Of a stretch of DNA of 64,000 nt, positions 16,563-24,888 are shown in pieces. Source of the stretch: an uncultured Bacteroidales bacterium (GTDB taxonomy: Bacteria > Bacteroidota > Bacteroidia > Bacteroidales > Bacteroidaceae); NCBI GenBank assembly GCA_902768125.1, contig CACXKA010000001.1, positions 124,001 through 188,000 on the forward strand, in the 5' to 3' direction. The notes beneath the pieces were generated by a model. The model was not told where the DNA came from, ran no database searches, and saw only the letters and a list, made by a program, of their open reading frames with translations. Numbering within the stretch: the first letter of the stretch is position 1; the number at the start of each line of letters is the position of its first letter. A program made the translations under genes and the position numbers.

Positions 16563-18455
16563 CAGTATGAATCTTGCACCTTCCGTATAGGTGGGGTCGA
16601 GCAAGAGATTTCCACCTAACATACGGGCGTTGTGTTCAGCCAATCCAAGTCCGAGTCCGAGACCTTCGCTGAAGTTGTCGAGTTTCACAAACGGTGCGAA
16701 GATGTGTTCTCGTTCTGCCTGTGCAATGCCCTCACCCTTGTCTTCGACGATAAAGCGAAGCATACCGTCCTTCACCTCCACTATGAAGTTGACCTTCTTT
16801 TCTGAAGAGAACTTCTTGGCATTGAGGAGCAACTCGCGCAACACCCTCAGCAAGTACAAACGGTTGGTGTGGATGGTGTAGTCCTCTACCAAATCGGTGG
16901 TGAAGTTGAATGACACCTCTTCGTCGGTTTCTTTCTCATGGAAGGTGTTGATGGCTTCTTGCACCACAGGGAAAATAGCAACATCCTTAGTTACATCCAA
17001 CTTCTGCTGAGAATCCAACCTCGACACATCAAAAATCATATTCGCCATACGATGGATGGTGGCGGTGTTCTGCTTCATCATCTCGGTGAAGCTGGAGATT
17101 TCTTCTTTCGGCAGCACGGAGTAGGTCTCGCGCAACACCTGCATGAAGCCTGCGATGATGTTAAGCGGGGTACGTATCTGGATGGACACATCGTGAATGA
17201 ATGAGGCTTTGCGGCGGTCAGCATCTTCAATCAAAGTGTTGGCTGCCTGCAGTTCGTTGTTGCGCTGCTCGGTCTCTTCGTTCAACCGCTTGATGTCGGA
17301 GATGTGCTCGTTGATGGACTGCTGCATGGAGATGAAGCTATTCTGCAAATCGCCCACCACATCATCACGCGTGCTGGGAGGAAGCGGCTTGTCGTAGTGT
17401 CCATCAGTGATATAGCGTGACTGCTGTGCCAACTGGTCGAGCGGACGGATGAAGTGCTTGATGACTTTCCAGCAAATCACGAGCATCAGCAACAAGCCAA
17501 CGATGAGGATAGGCACAAGGAAGTATGCCATCTTGCTGTAACTGCTGGTGATTTCGTCTTCGGGGCAGACCACAGCGATACTCCACTGAGTGCCCTTCAA
17601 CGGCTGGTAGATGACGATGCAAGGTTCTCCATCGATGTTGACACTCATATTACCTTTCTTGCCTGAGGTCATCTCGTGTCCCAGGGTGATGATATCTTGG
17701 TGTTCGTGTGCATCAACAGAGGTGAAGATGCTTTCCTTGATCAGTTTCACGCGGTTAGGATGCACGAAGTAGTGTCCATCAGCTCCCAGCATCAGGTAGT
17801 AAGCATTCGGATAGGGTTTCTCCGCAGAAATGGTCTGGGAGAGCCACTTGATTGAGAGGTCGGTGGCGATGACACCAACGAAATCGCCCTCGTCGGTCTT
17901 CAACGGTTTGCAATAGGATGCAATCATGACTGGTGAAGACAACGCATCTTCGTTATAGTCGTTGTAAGGATCCACCCAACAAGCCTGATTCTTTGCACGT
18001 GGCGCCTTGTACCACACCTTCTCGTAGTAGTTGTATGGTTTCTCAAAGACTGATATAATCGAATCGTGATCTCTCAAGGAATAGACGGAGAAATTACGTC
18101 CATACTGAGGGAAGAAATCGGGTTCCATCGTGATGGAACATCCATTGACACCCGGATTCTGTTCCACCACCCTACGGGCGTAGTTAAAGAGGGAATCGGG
18201 TTCCAGATTCTCCATCACCAACCACTCTATGTTTTCAGTGGCAATCTCCACTTCGTCGAGGTGACCCGACACTCGCAAGGCGATATTCTCCAACACGTGA
18301 CTTGCATGCGCCAACGCCTCTTGCTTCACCATCCGACGGGAACGTTCGAAAAGGAAGCCCAAGCTAACAATGAAGACAATAACCGCACAAAACAAGATGC
18401 CGAGGCAAAGCTTCAGCGACAGAGAACGGTTAATATGATAGACGGGGCTTTTCAT
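16545..18455 (-). CDS. dCache/HAMP sensor histidine-kinase homologue without phospho-acceptor His
   Basis: A 636-residue membrane sensor: TM1 about 14-37, a periplasmic double-Cache domain about 40-305, TM2 about 309-333, HAMP about 334-388, a short coiled coil, a HisKA-like helix pair about 415-480 and a HATPase domain to the end. The ATP site looks intact (N box RELLLNAKKFS, G1 VEDKGEGI, G2 GLGLGLG). At the H box, where kinases read S-H-E-[LI]-R-T-P-L, this protein reads S-I-Q-I-R-T-P-L (Ser424-Leu431), so the phosphorylated histidine is replaced by Ile425. His421, four residues earlier, is the only nearby histidine. No response regulator is adjacent. It overlaps the upstream sensor gene by four bases. 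It probably signals by partner binding or ATP-dependent conformation rather than standard phosphotransfer; this is inference. Confidence 0.82.
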   Translation of the reverse strand: MKSPVYHINRSLSLKLCLGILFCAVIVFIVSLGFLFERSRRMVKQEALAHASHVLENIALRVSGHLDEVEIATENIEWLVMENLEPDSLFNYARRVVEQNPGVNGCSITMEPDFFPQYGRNFSVYSLRDHDSIISVFEKPYNYYEKVWYKAPRAKNQACWVDPYNDYNEDALSSPVMIASYCKPLKTDEGDFVGVIATDLSIKWLSQTISAEKPYPNAYYLMLGADGHYFVHPNRVKLIKESIFTSVDAHEHQDIITLGHEMTSGKKGNMSVNIDGEPCIVIYQPLKGTQWSIAVVCPEDEITSSYSKMAYFLVPILIVGLLLMLVICWKVIKHFIRPLDQLAQQSRYITDGHYDKPLPPSTRDDVVGDLQNSFISMQQSINEHISDIKRLNEETEQRNNELQAANTLIEDADRRKASFIHDVSIQIRTPLNIIAGFMQVLRETYSVLPKEEISSFTEMMKQNTATIHRMANMIFDVSRLDSQQKLDVTKDVAIFPVVQEAINTFHEKETDEEVSFNFTTDLVEDYTIHTNRLYLLRVLRELLLNAKKFSSEKKVNFIVEVKDGMLRFIVEDKGEGIAQAEREHIFAPFVKLDNFSEGLGLGLGLAEHNARMLGGNLLLDPTYTEGARFILEIPNN

Positions 18456-19936
18456 GAGGTCTTCTTTCTTTTCTTGGGGATGTCAAGCATCTTGTCCAAC
18501 AAATCCGTAATCGTCTTGGTGTGACTCAACATCACATCCGACATATTGGCCATGTCTTCCTTCTGGCTATCTTCACGATGCTCCTCCAACTGGGTCACCA
18601 CACCTTCTATCTCCTTGATCGGCAGGATCATCTTGTCAGCAATCTTATGAATGAGGTTCATCTTCACATTGTCTGCTTCTTTCACATGCGCATGGATGGC
18701 ACTCAACTCATCATTGCGCTCCTTGAGAACCTCCGACACCTGATTCAACTGATGGATGTTGCGTGACAGAGAGGTCTGCATCGCACCAAAGTTGTTTTGC
18801 AGGATTCCCAACTCGTCCACTCGGCTGGTGGAAGGAATGTGGAAGGAATAATCCCCTTCTTTGATTCTCTTCGCTGCCTTCGACAACAAGTTGAGCGGCT
18901 GAAGCTGATGGCTGACAAAGTACCAACAGAAGCTGGAAATGAAGATGATACCCAATAACGTAATGAGAATCATATAGACCTGATAACGCTTGTTGGTAGC
19001 AAAAATATCCTTTCCTGGACACACCATGCAGGCGCTCCAGTGCCTGTTATTCAACGACTTATAGAGCACGTAGCTGTCTCTCCCAAACATCGTCACGTGA
19101 TACATTCCGTCCTCACCAGCCAACATCTTCTCCACCATCTCAGGCACACGTCTGTCAGGCTCGTTCTTCACCACCTCACGCACCATCTTGTGGTAGAGGT
19201 AGGAACTGTCTGGATAGATGATATAAGTGCCTTGCACACCCAGAACCGCACAATAGGAATCAGGGAATGGCTTAGTTCTGAGGAACTCTTCTGAGAGGAA
19301 TTGCAAAGAAAGATCGGAAGCCAATATACCCACCACTTCTCCATTCTTGTCGTGAATCGGCGTACTACAAGTCACGATGGTGGAATTGACGGTGTCACTG
19401 GGAGCATGTGGTCTAATCCAGCAGGTGGTGTTTTCTTGCTTGGCGATGAAATACCAGTTGACTGCCAAATAAGGCACAGCCTTGAACTCGTTCGGCTCAA
19501 TGATGGTCGGGTCGTGAGACAGCAAGATGGTTTCTGATCCCGGTTCAGGACGGAAAGCATAGGTCATGAAGAGTTCGCCCTTCTCTGGATAAAAGTTAGG
19601 TTCGAAAGCAACGGCACAACCCACAATATCAGGATTGTTTTTCACAATCTGCTTGGTGTAAAGCACCATTGCATCGGGGTCGTCCAGGTGCTGTTCCACG
19701 TCCAACCGCATATTCTCCGTCGCCACCTTCACGCGGTGGAGTCGATTCTCAATATCCAGCACCTTTCCCTCCAACATCTGCTCCGCTTTTGCCAAAGATT
19801 CCTTCTCAATCGCATTGTGGGAATAATGGAACATGATGATGAGAGCGGCCACAAACAAGATGGTCACCCACAGCAGCACCCACAAACTGATTCGTGCGGA
19901 GAGTCTCTTACGAAAATATTGTACGACTGGAATCAA
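18452..19936 (-). CDS. dCache/HAMP sensor with degenerate HisKA-like helix and no ATPase domain (TTG start)
   Basis: A paralogue of the following sensor gene. Predicted parts are TM1, a periplasmic dCache domain, TM2, HAMP, and a C-terminal helix pair that aligns with the HisKA region (LIHKIADKMILPIK) but has neither the phospho-acceptor histidine nor any ATP-binding domain. An ATG exists at 20083, but it lies inside the terminator of the arabinofuranosidase gene and upstream of a good promoter (19984-20014). TTG at 19936 is chosen because the resulting N-terminus aligns with the paralogue residue for residue up to TM1; the product is then 494 residues. The C-terminus is basic (KKRKK). The two sensors probably act as a pair. 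Confidence 0.75.
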   Translation of the reverse strand: MIPVVQYFRKRLSARISLWVLLWVTILFVAALIIMFHYSHNAIEKESLAKAEQMLEGKVLDIENRLHRVKVATENMRLDVEQHLDDPDAMVLYTKQIVKNNPDIVGCAVAFEPNFYPEKGELFMTYAFRPEPGSETILLSHDPTIIEPNEFKAVPYLAVNWYFIAKQENTTCWIRPHAPSDTVNSTIVTCSTPIHDKNGEVVGILASDLSLQFLSEEFLRTKPFPDSYCAVLGVQGTYIIYPDSSYLYHKMVREVVKNEPDRRVPEMVEKMLAGEDGMYHVTMFGRDSYVLYKSLNNRHWSACMVCPGKDIFATNKRYQVYMILITLLGIIFISSFCWYFVSHQLQPLNLLSKAAKRIKEGDYSFHIPSTSRVDELGILQNNFGAMQTSLSRNIHQLNQVSEVLKERNDELSAIHAHVKEADNVKMNLIHKIADKMILPIKEIEGVVTQLEEHREDSQKEDMANMSDVMLSHTKTITDLLDKMLDIPKKRKKTS

Positions 19937-19983
19937 AGGTTTTCTTGTTTCTTGTGGTATTTCAAATGTTACTGTTTTGAATG

Positions 19984-20014
19984 CAAATATACGCCTTTCT
20001 CCACAACTTACAAA
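19984..20014 (-). promoter_or_regulatory. Promoter of the two-sensor operon
   Basis: The minus strand has TTTG (20011-20014), 19 bases, TATATTTG (19984-19991). Transcription would begin near 19977, downstream of the ATG at 20083. Confidence 0.55.
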
Positions 20015-20043
20015 TAAAAAAAGGAAAAAATTGACGAATTTTG

Positions 20044-20083
20044 CAAAAAAAATGCACAAAAGGCTCGCAAGCCAATTGTGCAT
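20044..20083 (-). terminator. Terminator of the arabinofuranosidase gene
   Basis: ATGCACAA (20052-20059) pairs with TTGTGCAT (20076-20083), with an inner GGCT/AGCC stem. On the minus strand it is followed by a T run. Confidence 0.85.
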
Positions 20084-20104
20084 TCTCTCTACTTTACAAT
20101 GCGA

Positions 20105-22105
20105 TTACTTCACCTTCAGGCGAATCACATTAGCTGAATATGGGGCTACAGAGAGCGTCATCTTCTTGGAAATCTTGACGTCCTTAGTGACTGGAGCCAC
20201 TGGCTGAGCATCGAAGTTGTTCTCTGCATCAATGGATGCATTGCTGATGGTCGTCATTGGCGCCACAGATGGGAAGCCCTTGAACTTGCTCAGGTCGATG
20301 GTGGCATTCTTAGCCTCACCTGCTGCATTGATGAGCTTGATGTAAAGCTCGCCCTTCTCTGTGTTGAGCACAGCAGAAGTGCCCTGATACTTGTCACCAC
20401 CCTGGAACTTAGCCACATCACCATAATAGTAGTCACCAGCAGTAGTACCAAACATTTGCTGAACATAGTAGCTGCAAGTCAGGATGACCTTTTCGTTGTC
20501 GAAGTAGATAAGGTCTGGGTTCCAGCTCTCGTGGTTCTTCTTGCAGAAGAGAGGTGCATAGCTGGTCATAGACACCACATCACCATTCTTCTCAACGCCG
20601 AGGAGGTAAAGACCCTCGTAGAGTGCGTCAGCCAATTTCTTGTCCTTTGCAGCATACTCACCCAGATATACCTTAGTCTTGCGGTCGCGTGGGTAGTTGT
20701 CGTAGTTTGCCTGGTTGTCGAGGAAGTAGTTGCGAGGCTCGTAGTAGTGCTCATCCAAGATGTCCACACCTGTCTCGTCAGCGATTCTCCAACCATTCTC
20801 GAAGTCAGGGTTGCCCTTGTGAGAACCAGGACCTGCTGTACCAACGATCACGATGTTAGGATATTTCGCACGTACACGTTCATATATATATTTAAAACGC
20901 TCCTCGAATTCCTTTGTAATCTTCTCCTCGTTACCAAGGCCCAGATATTTCAGGTTGAAAGGCTTAGGGTGACCTGCATCAGCACGCATTTTTGCCCACT
21001 TGCTGGTAGCTGGATCGCCATTTGCCCATTCAATCAGGTCAAGCGCTTCATCCACCCACTCGTCCATTTCGCTCATAGGCACGAAATCCTGAGCCTGTGT
21101 ACGCATGCTCCAACCACCGTTGGTACCTTGGCAGTTCACACCACAAGGAAGGATAGGAAGTGGCTCCATACCGAGGTCTTCGCAGAACTGGAAGTACTCA
21201 TAGTAACCAAGACCCATTGACTGGTGATAACCCCATGTGTTCTTCAAACCACGACGCTGCTCCTTTGGACCAATCGTGGTCTTCCAGCGGTAAGTATCCC
21301 AGAAGCCGTCACCACCACCATGAACGACGCAACCACCTGGGAAGCGCATGAACTTAGGCTCCAAGCCTGCCAATGCCTCAGCGAGGTCTTGGCGCAAGCC
21401 GTGACCCTTGTAAGTGTCCTGTGGCATGAGGGAAACCATATCGATGTCGAGGTCACCCTGATTGAGTACCAAGATCTGCAAGATACCGTTGGTGCAGTTC
21501 TCTGAAGCGGTCAGCGTAGCCTCATACTTCTTCCAAGCCTGACCGTTCACGTTAAGAGTGGTCTCTGCCAACACCTTTGGATTCTGGCCCCATCCGCCTG
21601 GAGCAGCCAGAACGACACGCACTTGCTTAGCTTCGCCAATATTACGGAAGAACACAGAGAAATCATACTTCGCACCTGCCTTCACGCTGATACCATCGAA
21701 ACCGTCGTTCTCCAAACCAAAGCCCTTCCAACCAGCATAGTCATAATACTCCTTTACACGCTCTGTGTGCAGACGCATATAGGTTGGGTTGTTGGCGTTG
21801 ATAGGATTGTCCATGCGCACCTGCAACATACCCAGAGAGTGACCAGGACGGGCTGTCTTCCAAGATGTGCCAGGTCCCCAACCATCGCGCTCGTTGGGGT
21901 TGTACTCGAACGAACCGTTCTCTATCAATTCTGCATAGAGGCCACCGTCAGCCGAGTAGCTGATGTCCTCGAAGAAGATACCAATGAGTTCCTTACTGAT
22001 TTTCTTACCACCTGCTGGAGCCTTCACTTTCTGCGCCGAAGCAGTCAGTGGTGCCCCTAAGAATGTTGCAAGCGCAACGGCCTGCATGATGTTTCTAAAT
22101 GACAT
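20105..22105 (-). CDS. GH51 alpha-L-arabinofuranosidase
   Basis: The start at 22105 gives a 666-residue secreted enzyme (signal peptide ending TASAQ). The longer frame to 22186 would begin upstream of the promoter. Family signs are the N-terminal IGIFFEDISYSADGGLY, the substrate loop FMRFPGGCVVHGG, the acid/base region LGLGNEE (about residue 393) and the nucleophile region YLGEYA (about residue 485). A CBM4/9-like beta domain (about 90-230) lies within the N-terminal half. GH51 enzymes release terminal arabinose from arabinoxylan or arabinan. The gene is transcribed alone; the nearby sensors are separated by a terminator. With the GH3/esterase operon it suggests growth on plant hemicellulose. 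Confidence 0.9.
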   Translation of the reverse strand: MSFRNIMQAVALATFLGAPLTASAQKVKAPAGGKKISKELIGIFFEDISYSADGGLYAELIENGSFEYNPNERDGWGPGTSWKTARPGHSLGMLQVRMDNPINANNPTYMRLHTERVKEYYDYAGWKGFGLENDGFDGISVKAGAKYDFSVFFRNIGEAKQVRVVLAAPGGWGQNPKVLAETTLNVNGQAWKKYEATLTASENCTNGILQILVLNQGDLDIDMVSLMPQDTYKGHGLRQDLAEALAGLEPKFMRFPGGCVVHGGGDGFWDTYRWKTTIGPKEQRRGLKNTWGYHQSMGLGYYEYFQFCEDLGMEPLPILPCGVNCQGTNGGWSMRTQAQDFVPMSEMDEWVDEALDLIEWANGDPATSKWAKMRADAGHPKPFNLKYLGLGNEEKITKEFEERFKYIYERVRAKYPNIVIVGTAGPGSHKGNPDFENGWRIADETGVDILDEHYYEPRNYFLDNQANYDNYPRDRKTKVYLGEYAAKDKKLADALYEGLYLLGVEKNGDVVSMTSYAPLFCKKNHESWNPDLIYFDNEKVILTCSYYVQQMFGTTAGDYYYGDVAKFQGGDKYQGTSAVLNTEKGELYIKLINAAGEAKNATIDLSKFKGFPSVAPMTTISNASIDAENNFDAQPVAPVTKDVKISKKMTLSVAPYSANVIRLKVK

Positions 22106-22145
22106 AAGTATTAAGTTTTTGTGTTGGTTATGAAAAATTTGGGTA

Positions 22146-22175
22146 CAAAGATATGGAAAATATTTGACGAACAAA
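22146..22175 (-). promoter_or_regulatory. Promoter of the arabinofuranosidase gene
   Basis: The minus strand has TTTG (22172-22175), 18 bases, TATCTTTG (22146-22153), about 40 bases before the ATG at 22105. Confidence 0.5.
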
Positions 22176-22196
22176 AATTTTTTCACTTAAAATCAC

Positions 22197-22204
22197 TACC
22201 TTTG
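22197..22204 (+). promoter_or_regulatory. Putative -7 box of tyrS
   Basis: TACCTTTG lies 40 bases before the tyrS ATG. The -33 region is A/T-rich without an exact TTTG at the best spacing. Confidence 0.45.
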
Positions 22205-22244
22205 CAGTGCAAAAAGTAAAACTAAAAAACCAAACAACTACATA

Positions 22245-23540
22245 ATGAAAGATTTCGTACAAGAACTGACATGGCGTGGGATGATTCACCAGATGATGCC
22301 CGGTACTGACGAACTGCTCAAGAAGGAGCAGGTGACTGCTTACCTCGGCATCGACCCCACAGCCGATTCTCTCCACATCGGACACCTCTGCGGTGTGATG
22401 ATGCTTCGTCATTTCCAGCGTTGCGGTCACAAGCCTCTCGCCCTCATCGGAGGTGCCACAGGTATGATTGGTGACCCATCGGGCAAGAGCCAGGAGCGCA
22501 ACCTCCTCGATGAGGAGACGCTGCGTCACAATGTGGCTTGCATCAAGAAGCAACTCTCCCACTTCCTCGATTTCGACAGCGATGCACCGAATCGTGCGGA
22601 GCTGGTCAACAACTACGACTGGATGAAGGACTTCAAGTTCCTCGACTTCGTGAGAGACATCGGCAAGCACATCACTGTCAACTACATGATGGCGAAGGAG
22701 TCCGTACAGAAGCGTCTGAACGGTGAGGCACGTGATGGTCTTTCCTTCACGGAGTTCACTTACCAGCTGCTGCAAGGTTACGATTTCTACTATCTCAATG
22801 AGCATAAGGGCTGTAAGTTGCAGTTAGGTGGTGCAGACCAATGGGGCAACATCACAACAGGTTCAGAGCTCATCCGCCGTATGAACGGCAACGAGTGCTT
22901 TGCCCTTACTTGTCCGCTGGTCACCAAGAGCGACGGTCGCAAGTTCGGCAAGACCGAAAGCGGCAATGTGTGGCTCGACCGCAACTACACCTCTCCCTAC
23001 CAGTTCTATCAGTTCTGGCTCAATGTGCCTGATGAGGATGCCAAGCGTTACATCAAGATTTTCACTTCGTTGGAGAAGGAGGAGATTGATGCACTCATCG
23101 CTGAGCAGGATGCCGACCCAGGTCGCCGCGTGCTCCAGAAGAAATTGGCAGAGGAAGTAACCGTTATGGTTCACTCTCGCGAGGATTATGATATGGCTGT
23201 GGAAGCATCCAACATCCTCTTCGGCAAATCCACGAAGGAAAGCCTCCTCAAACTCGATGAGCAGACCTTGCTCGATGTCTTTGCGGGTGTGCCTCACTTC
23301 GAAGTGGAGAAGAGCCTTTTCGAGGCTGGCGTGAAACTCGCCGACCTGACTGTTGACGCTGCCCAGATTTTCCCCAGCAAGGGTGAAGTGAAAACCCTCG
23401 TCAAAGGTGGTGGCGTGAGCATCAACAAGGACAAAGCAACAGCGCCTGACCAACTGCTCACAGCTGCAGACCTCCTTGATGGCAAATACCTCCTCGTTCA
23501 ACAGGGCAAGAAGAAGTACAGCCTCATCATTGCAAAATAA
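22245..23540 (+). CDS. tyrS: Tyrosyl-tRNA synthetase
   Basis: A 431-residue class I aminoacyl-tRNA synthetase that charges tRNA-Tyr. The HIGH motif is HIGH (His44-His47) after GIDPTADSL; the KMSKS-like loop is KFGKT. The tyrosine-binding region contains YQLLQGYDF and GGADQWGN. The C-terminal part ends in an S4-type RNA-binding domain ([12 protein letters not shown]). Length and order are normal for bacterial TyrS. The pyrH gene follows after 11 bases, so the two are probably co-transcribed and share the terminator at 24289-24320. Confidence 0.97.
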   Translation: MKDFVQELTWRGMIHQMMPGTDELLKKEQVTAYLGIDPTADSLHIGHLCGVMMLRHFQRCGHKPLALIGGATGMIGDPSGKSQERNLLDEETLRHNVACIKKQLSHFLDFDSDAPNRAELVNNYDWMKDFKFLDFVRDIGKHITVNYMMAKESVQKRLNGEARDGLSFTEFTYQLLQGYDFYYLNEHKGCKLQLGGADQWGNITTGSELIRRMNGNECFALTCPLVTKSDGRKFGKTESGNVWLDRNYTSPYQFYQFWLNVPDEDAKRYIKIFTSLEKEEIDALIAEQDADPGRRVLQKKLAEEVTVMVHSREDYDMAVEASNILFGKSTKESLLKLDEQTLLDVFAGVPHFEVEKSLFEAGVKLADLTVDAAQIFPSKGEVKTLVKGGGVSINKDKATAPDQLLTAADLLDGKYLLVQQGKKKYSLIIAK

Positions 23541-23551
23541 AAAGTAATCCT

Positions 23552-24262
23552 ATGGCAAAATTCAAGCGTATATTGTTGAAGCTCTCAGGTGAGAGTTTGG
23601 CGGGTGAACAGAAGCAAGGTATCAACGTGGAACGATTGAACCAGTATGCTCAGCAGATCAAGGAGATTGCTGAGATGGGCGTGCAGATTGGCATCGTCAT
23701 CGGTGGCGGCAACATCTTCCGTGGATTGAGCGGAGCAGGCAAAGGCTTCGACCGCGTGAAGGGCGACCAGATGGGTATGTGTGCCACTGTCATTAATTCC
23801 TTGGCTTTGTCAAGTGCACTGGGTGCGATTGGCCAGAAGAATCGTGTCTTGACTGCCATCCGTATGGAACCCATTGGTGAGTTCTACAACAAATGGAAAG
23901 CAATTGAGGCAATGGAACGTGGTGAGGTGGTCATCATGGGTGCAGGTACTGGTTCACCCTACTTCACGACCGACACAGGTTCTTCCCTACGTGGTGTGGA
24001 GATTGAGGCTGACGTCATGCTGAAGGGTACCCGTGTGGATGGTGTCTATACGGCTGACCCAGAGAAAGACCCAACGGCTACGAAGTACCACGATATCACG
24101 TATTCAGAGGTGATTGCCCAGAACCTGAAGGTGATGGACATCTCAGCCACAGCGATGTGTATGGAAAATAACCTTCCTATCTATGTGTTCAATATGGACA
24201 TTGTAGGCAACTTGAAGAAAGTGATGGAAGGCGAAGATATCGGCACGCTGGTGCATAACTAA
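23552..24262 (+). CDS. pyrH: UMP kinase
   Basis: The 236-residue product is a hexameric bacterial UMP kinase of the amino-acid-kinase family, converting UMP to UDP with ATP. Motifs are the N-terminal KRILLKLSGESL, the glycine loop GGGNIFRG, GDQMGM, and the late GTGSPYFTTDT. It would be regulated allosterically by GTP and UTP in known relatives. It is the second gene of the tyrS-pyrH unit. Confidence 0.96.
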   Translation: MAKFKRILLKLSGESLAGEQKQGINVERLNQYAQQIKEIAEMGVQIGIVIGGGNIFRGLSGAGKGFDRVKGDQMGMCATVINSLALSSALGAIGQKNRVLTAIRMEPIGEFYNKWKAIEAMERGEVVIMGAGTGSPYFTTDTGSSLRGVEIEADVMLKGTRVDGVYTADPEKDPTATKYHDITYSEVIAQNLKVMDISATAMCMENNLPIYVFNMDIVGNLKKVMEGEDIGTLVHN

Positions 24263-24288
24263 ATAATTGGTGCATAATTAATTAAATA

Positions 24289-24320
24289 GAAAGAGAAGCC
24301 CGTAAGCTTCTCTTTTTTTT
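24289..24320. terminator. Bidirectional terminator
   Basis: AGAGAAGC (24292-24299) pairs with GCTTCTCT (24306-24313), extended by A-T pairs and a T8 run. It ends tyrS-pyrH and can serve the convergent Sel1-like gene. Confidence 0.85.
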
Positions 24321-24768
24321 ATTTCCCAATCAATTTTTTCAGCGCGATAGCGGTTTTGTCGCCATCAGCCAAATCCTCTTTGTATTTCTCTTTTGCCTTA
24401 TCATTCTGCATGGCTTTGAGCATCCACGTCTTGGCCTTTGCAGTATCTTTGGCAGTACCCTTACCCTTCATGTAGCACTTTGCCAGTTGGTATTGTGCCT
24501 TGCCATATCCTTGCTGAGAAGATTTCAGATACCACTGATAGGCTTTCTGATTGTCTTCCGTGACGCCGTGCCCCTTGTCGTAGCTACGACCCACACGGTA
24601 TTGTGCCTTCTTGTGTCCTTTCTGGGCAGCAGGCAACAGTTTCTTGAACGCCTGTTCATACTTCTTGGCATCATAGAGTTTCTTGCCCTCGTCGTAGAGC
24701 GCATCTGCACTTTGTGCTCTTGCCACTATGCAAAGCATGAGAAGCAATGTCGTGATAAAAGTCCTCAT
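24319..24768 (-). CDS. Sel1-like repeat exported protein
   Basis: A 149-residue protein with a signal peptide (ending ARAQS) and two to three Sel1-like/TPR repeats, visible as A-Q-Y-x-[VL]-G/A-x-x-Y and W-Y-x-K-S. These helical repeats usually bind proteins. It is short for the family and transcribed alone. Function unknown. Confidence 0.8.
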   Translation of the reverse strand: MRTFITTLLLMLCIVARAQSADALYDEGKKLYDAKKYEQAFKKLLPAAQKGHKKAQYRVGRSYDKGHGVTEDNQKAYQWYLKSSQQGYGKAQYQLAKCYMKGKGTAKDTAKAKTWMLKAMQNDKAKEKYKEDLADGDKTAIALKKLIGK

Positions 24769-24796
24769 ATTTGTGTCAGTTTTGGTAATTATTTTG

Positions 24797-24804
24797 CAAA
24801 GTTA
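24797..24804 (-). promoter_or_regulatory. Putative -7 box of the Sel1-like gene
   Basis: The minus strand reads TAACTTTG, 28 bases upstream of the ATG at 24768. Confidence 0.45.
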
Positions 24805-24808
24805 GTGA

Positions 24809-24840
24809 AAAGTTTAGAGTTTAGGGTTTAGAGTTGGGAG
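24809..24840. repeat. TTTAGAG-type degenerate repeat
   Basis: About four copies of a TTTAGAGT/TTTAGGGT unit lie between the divergent Sel1-like and carB genes. Confidence 0.55.
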
Positions 24841-24848
24841 TTTTTTTG

Positions 24849-24856
24849 TAACTTTG
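24849..24856 (+). promoter_or_regulatory. Putative -7 box of carB
   Basis: TAACTTTG, 32 bases before the carB ATG at 24889. Confidence 0.45.
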
Positions 24857-24888
24857 CACAAAATTTCACAAAATTACATTTTTTGCAG

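Noticed and set aside
19937-20083. N-terminal extension of the short sensor from the ATG at 20083
   Set aside because: The ATG is part of the arabinofuranosidase terminator and lies upstream of the sensor promoter; the paralogue lacks this extension.
22106-22186. N-terminal extension of the arabinofuranosidase from 22186
   Set aside because: It would start before the -7 box at 22146-22153 and would put a second hydrophobic stretch ahead of a normal signal peptide.
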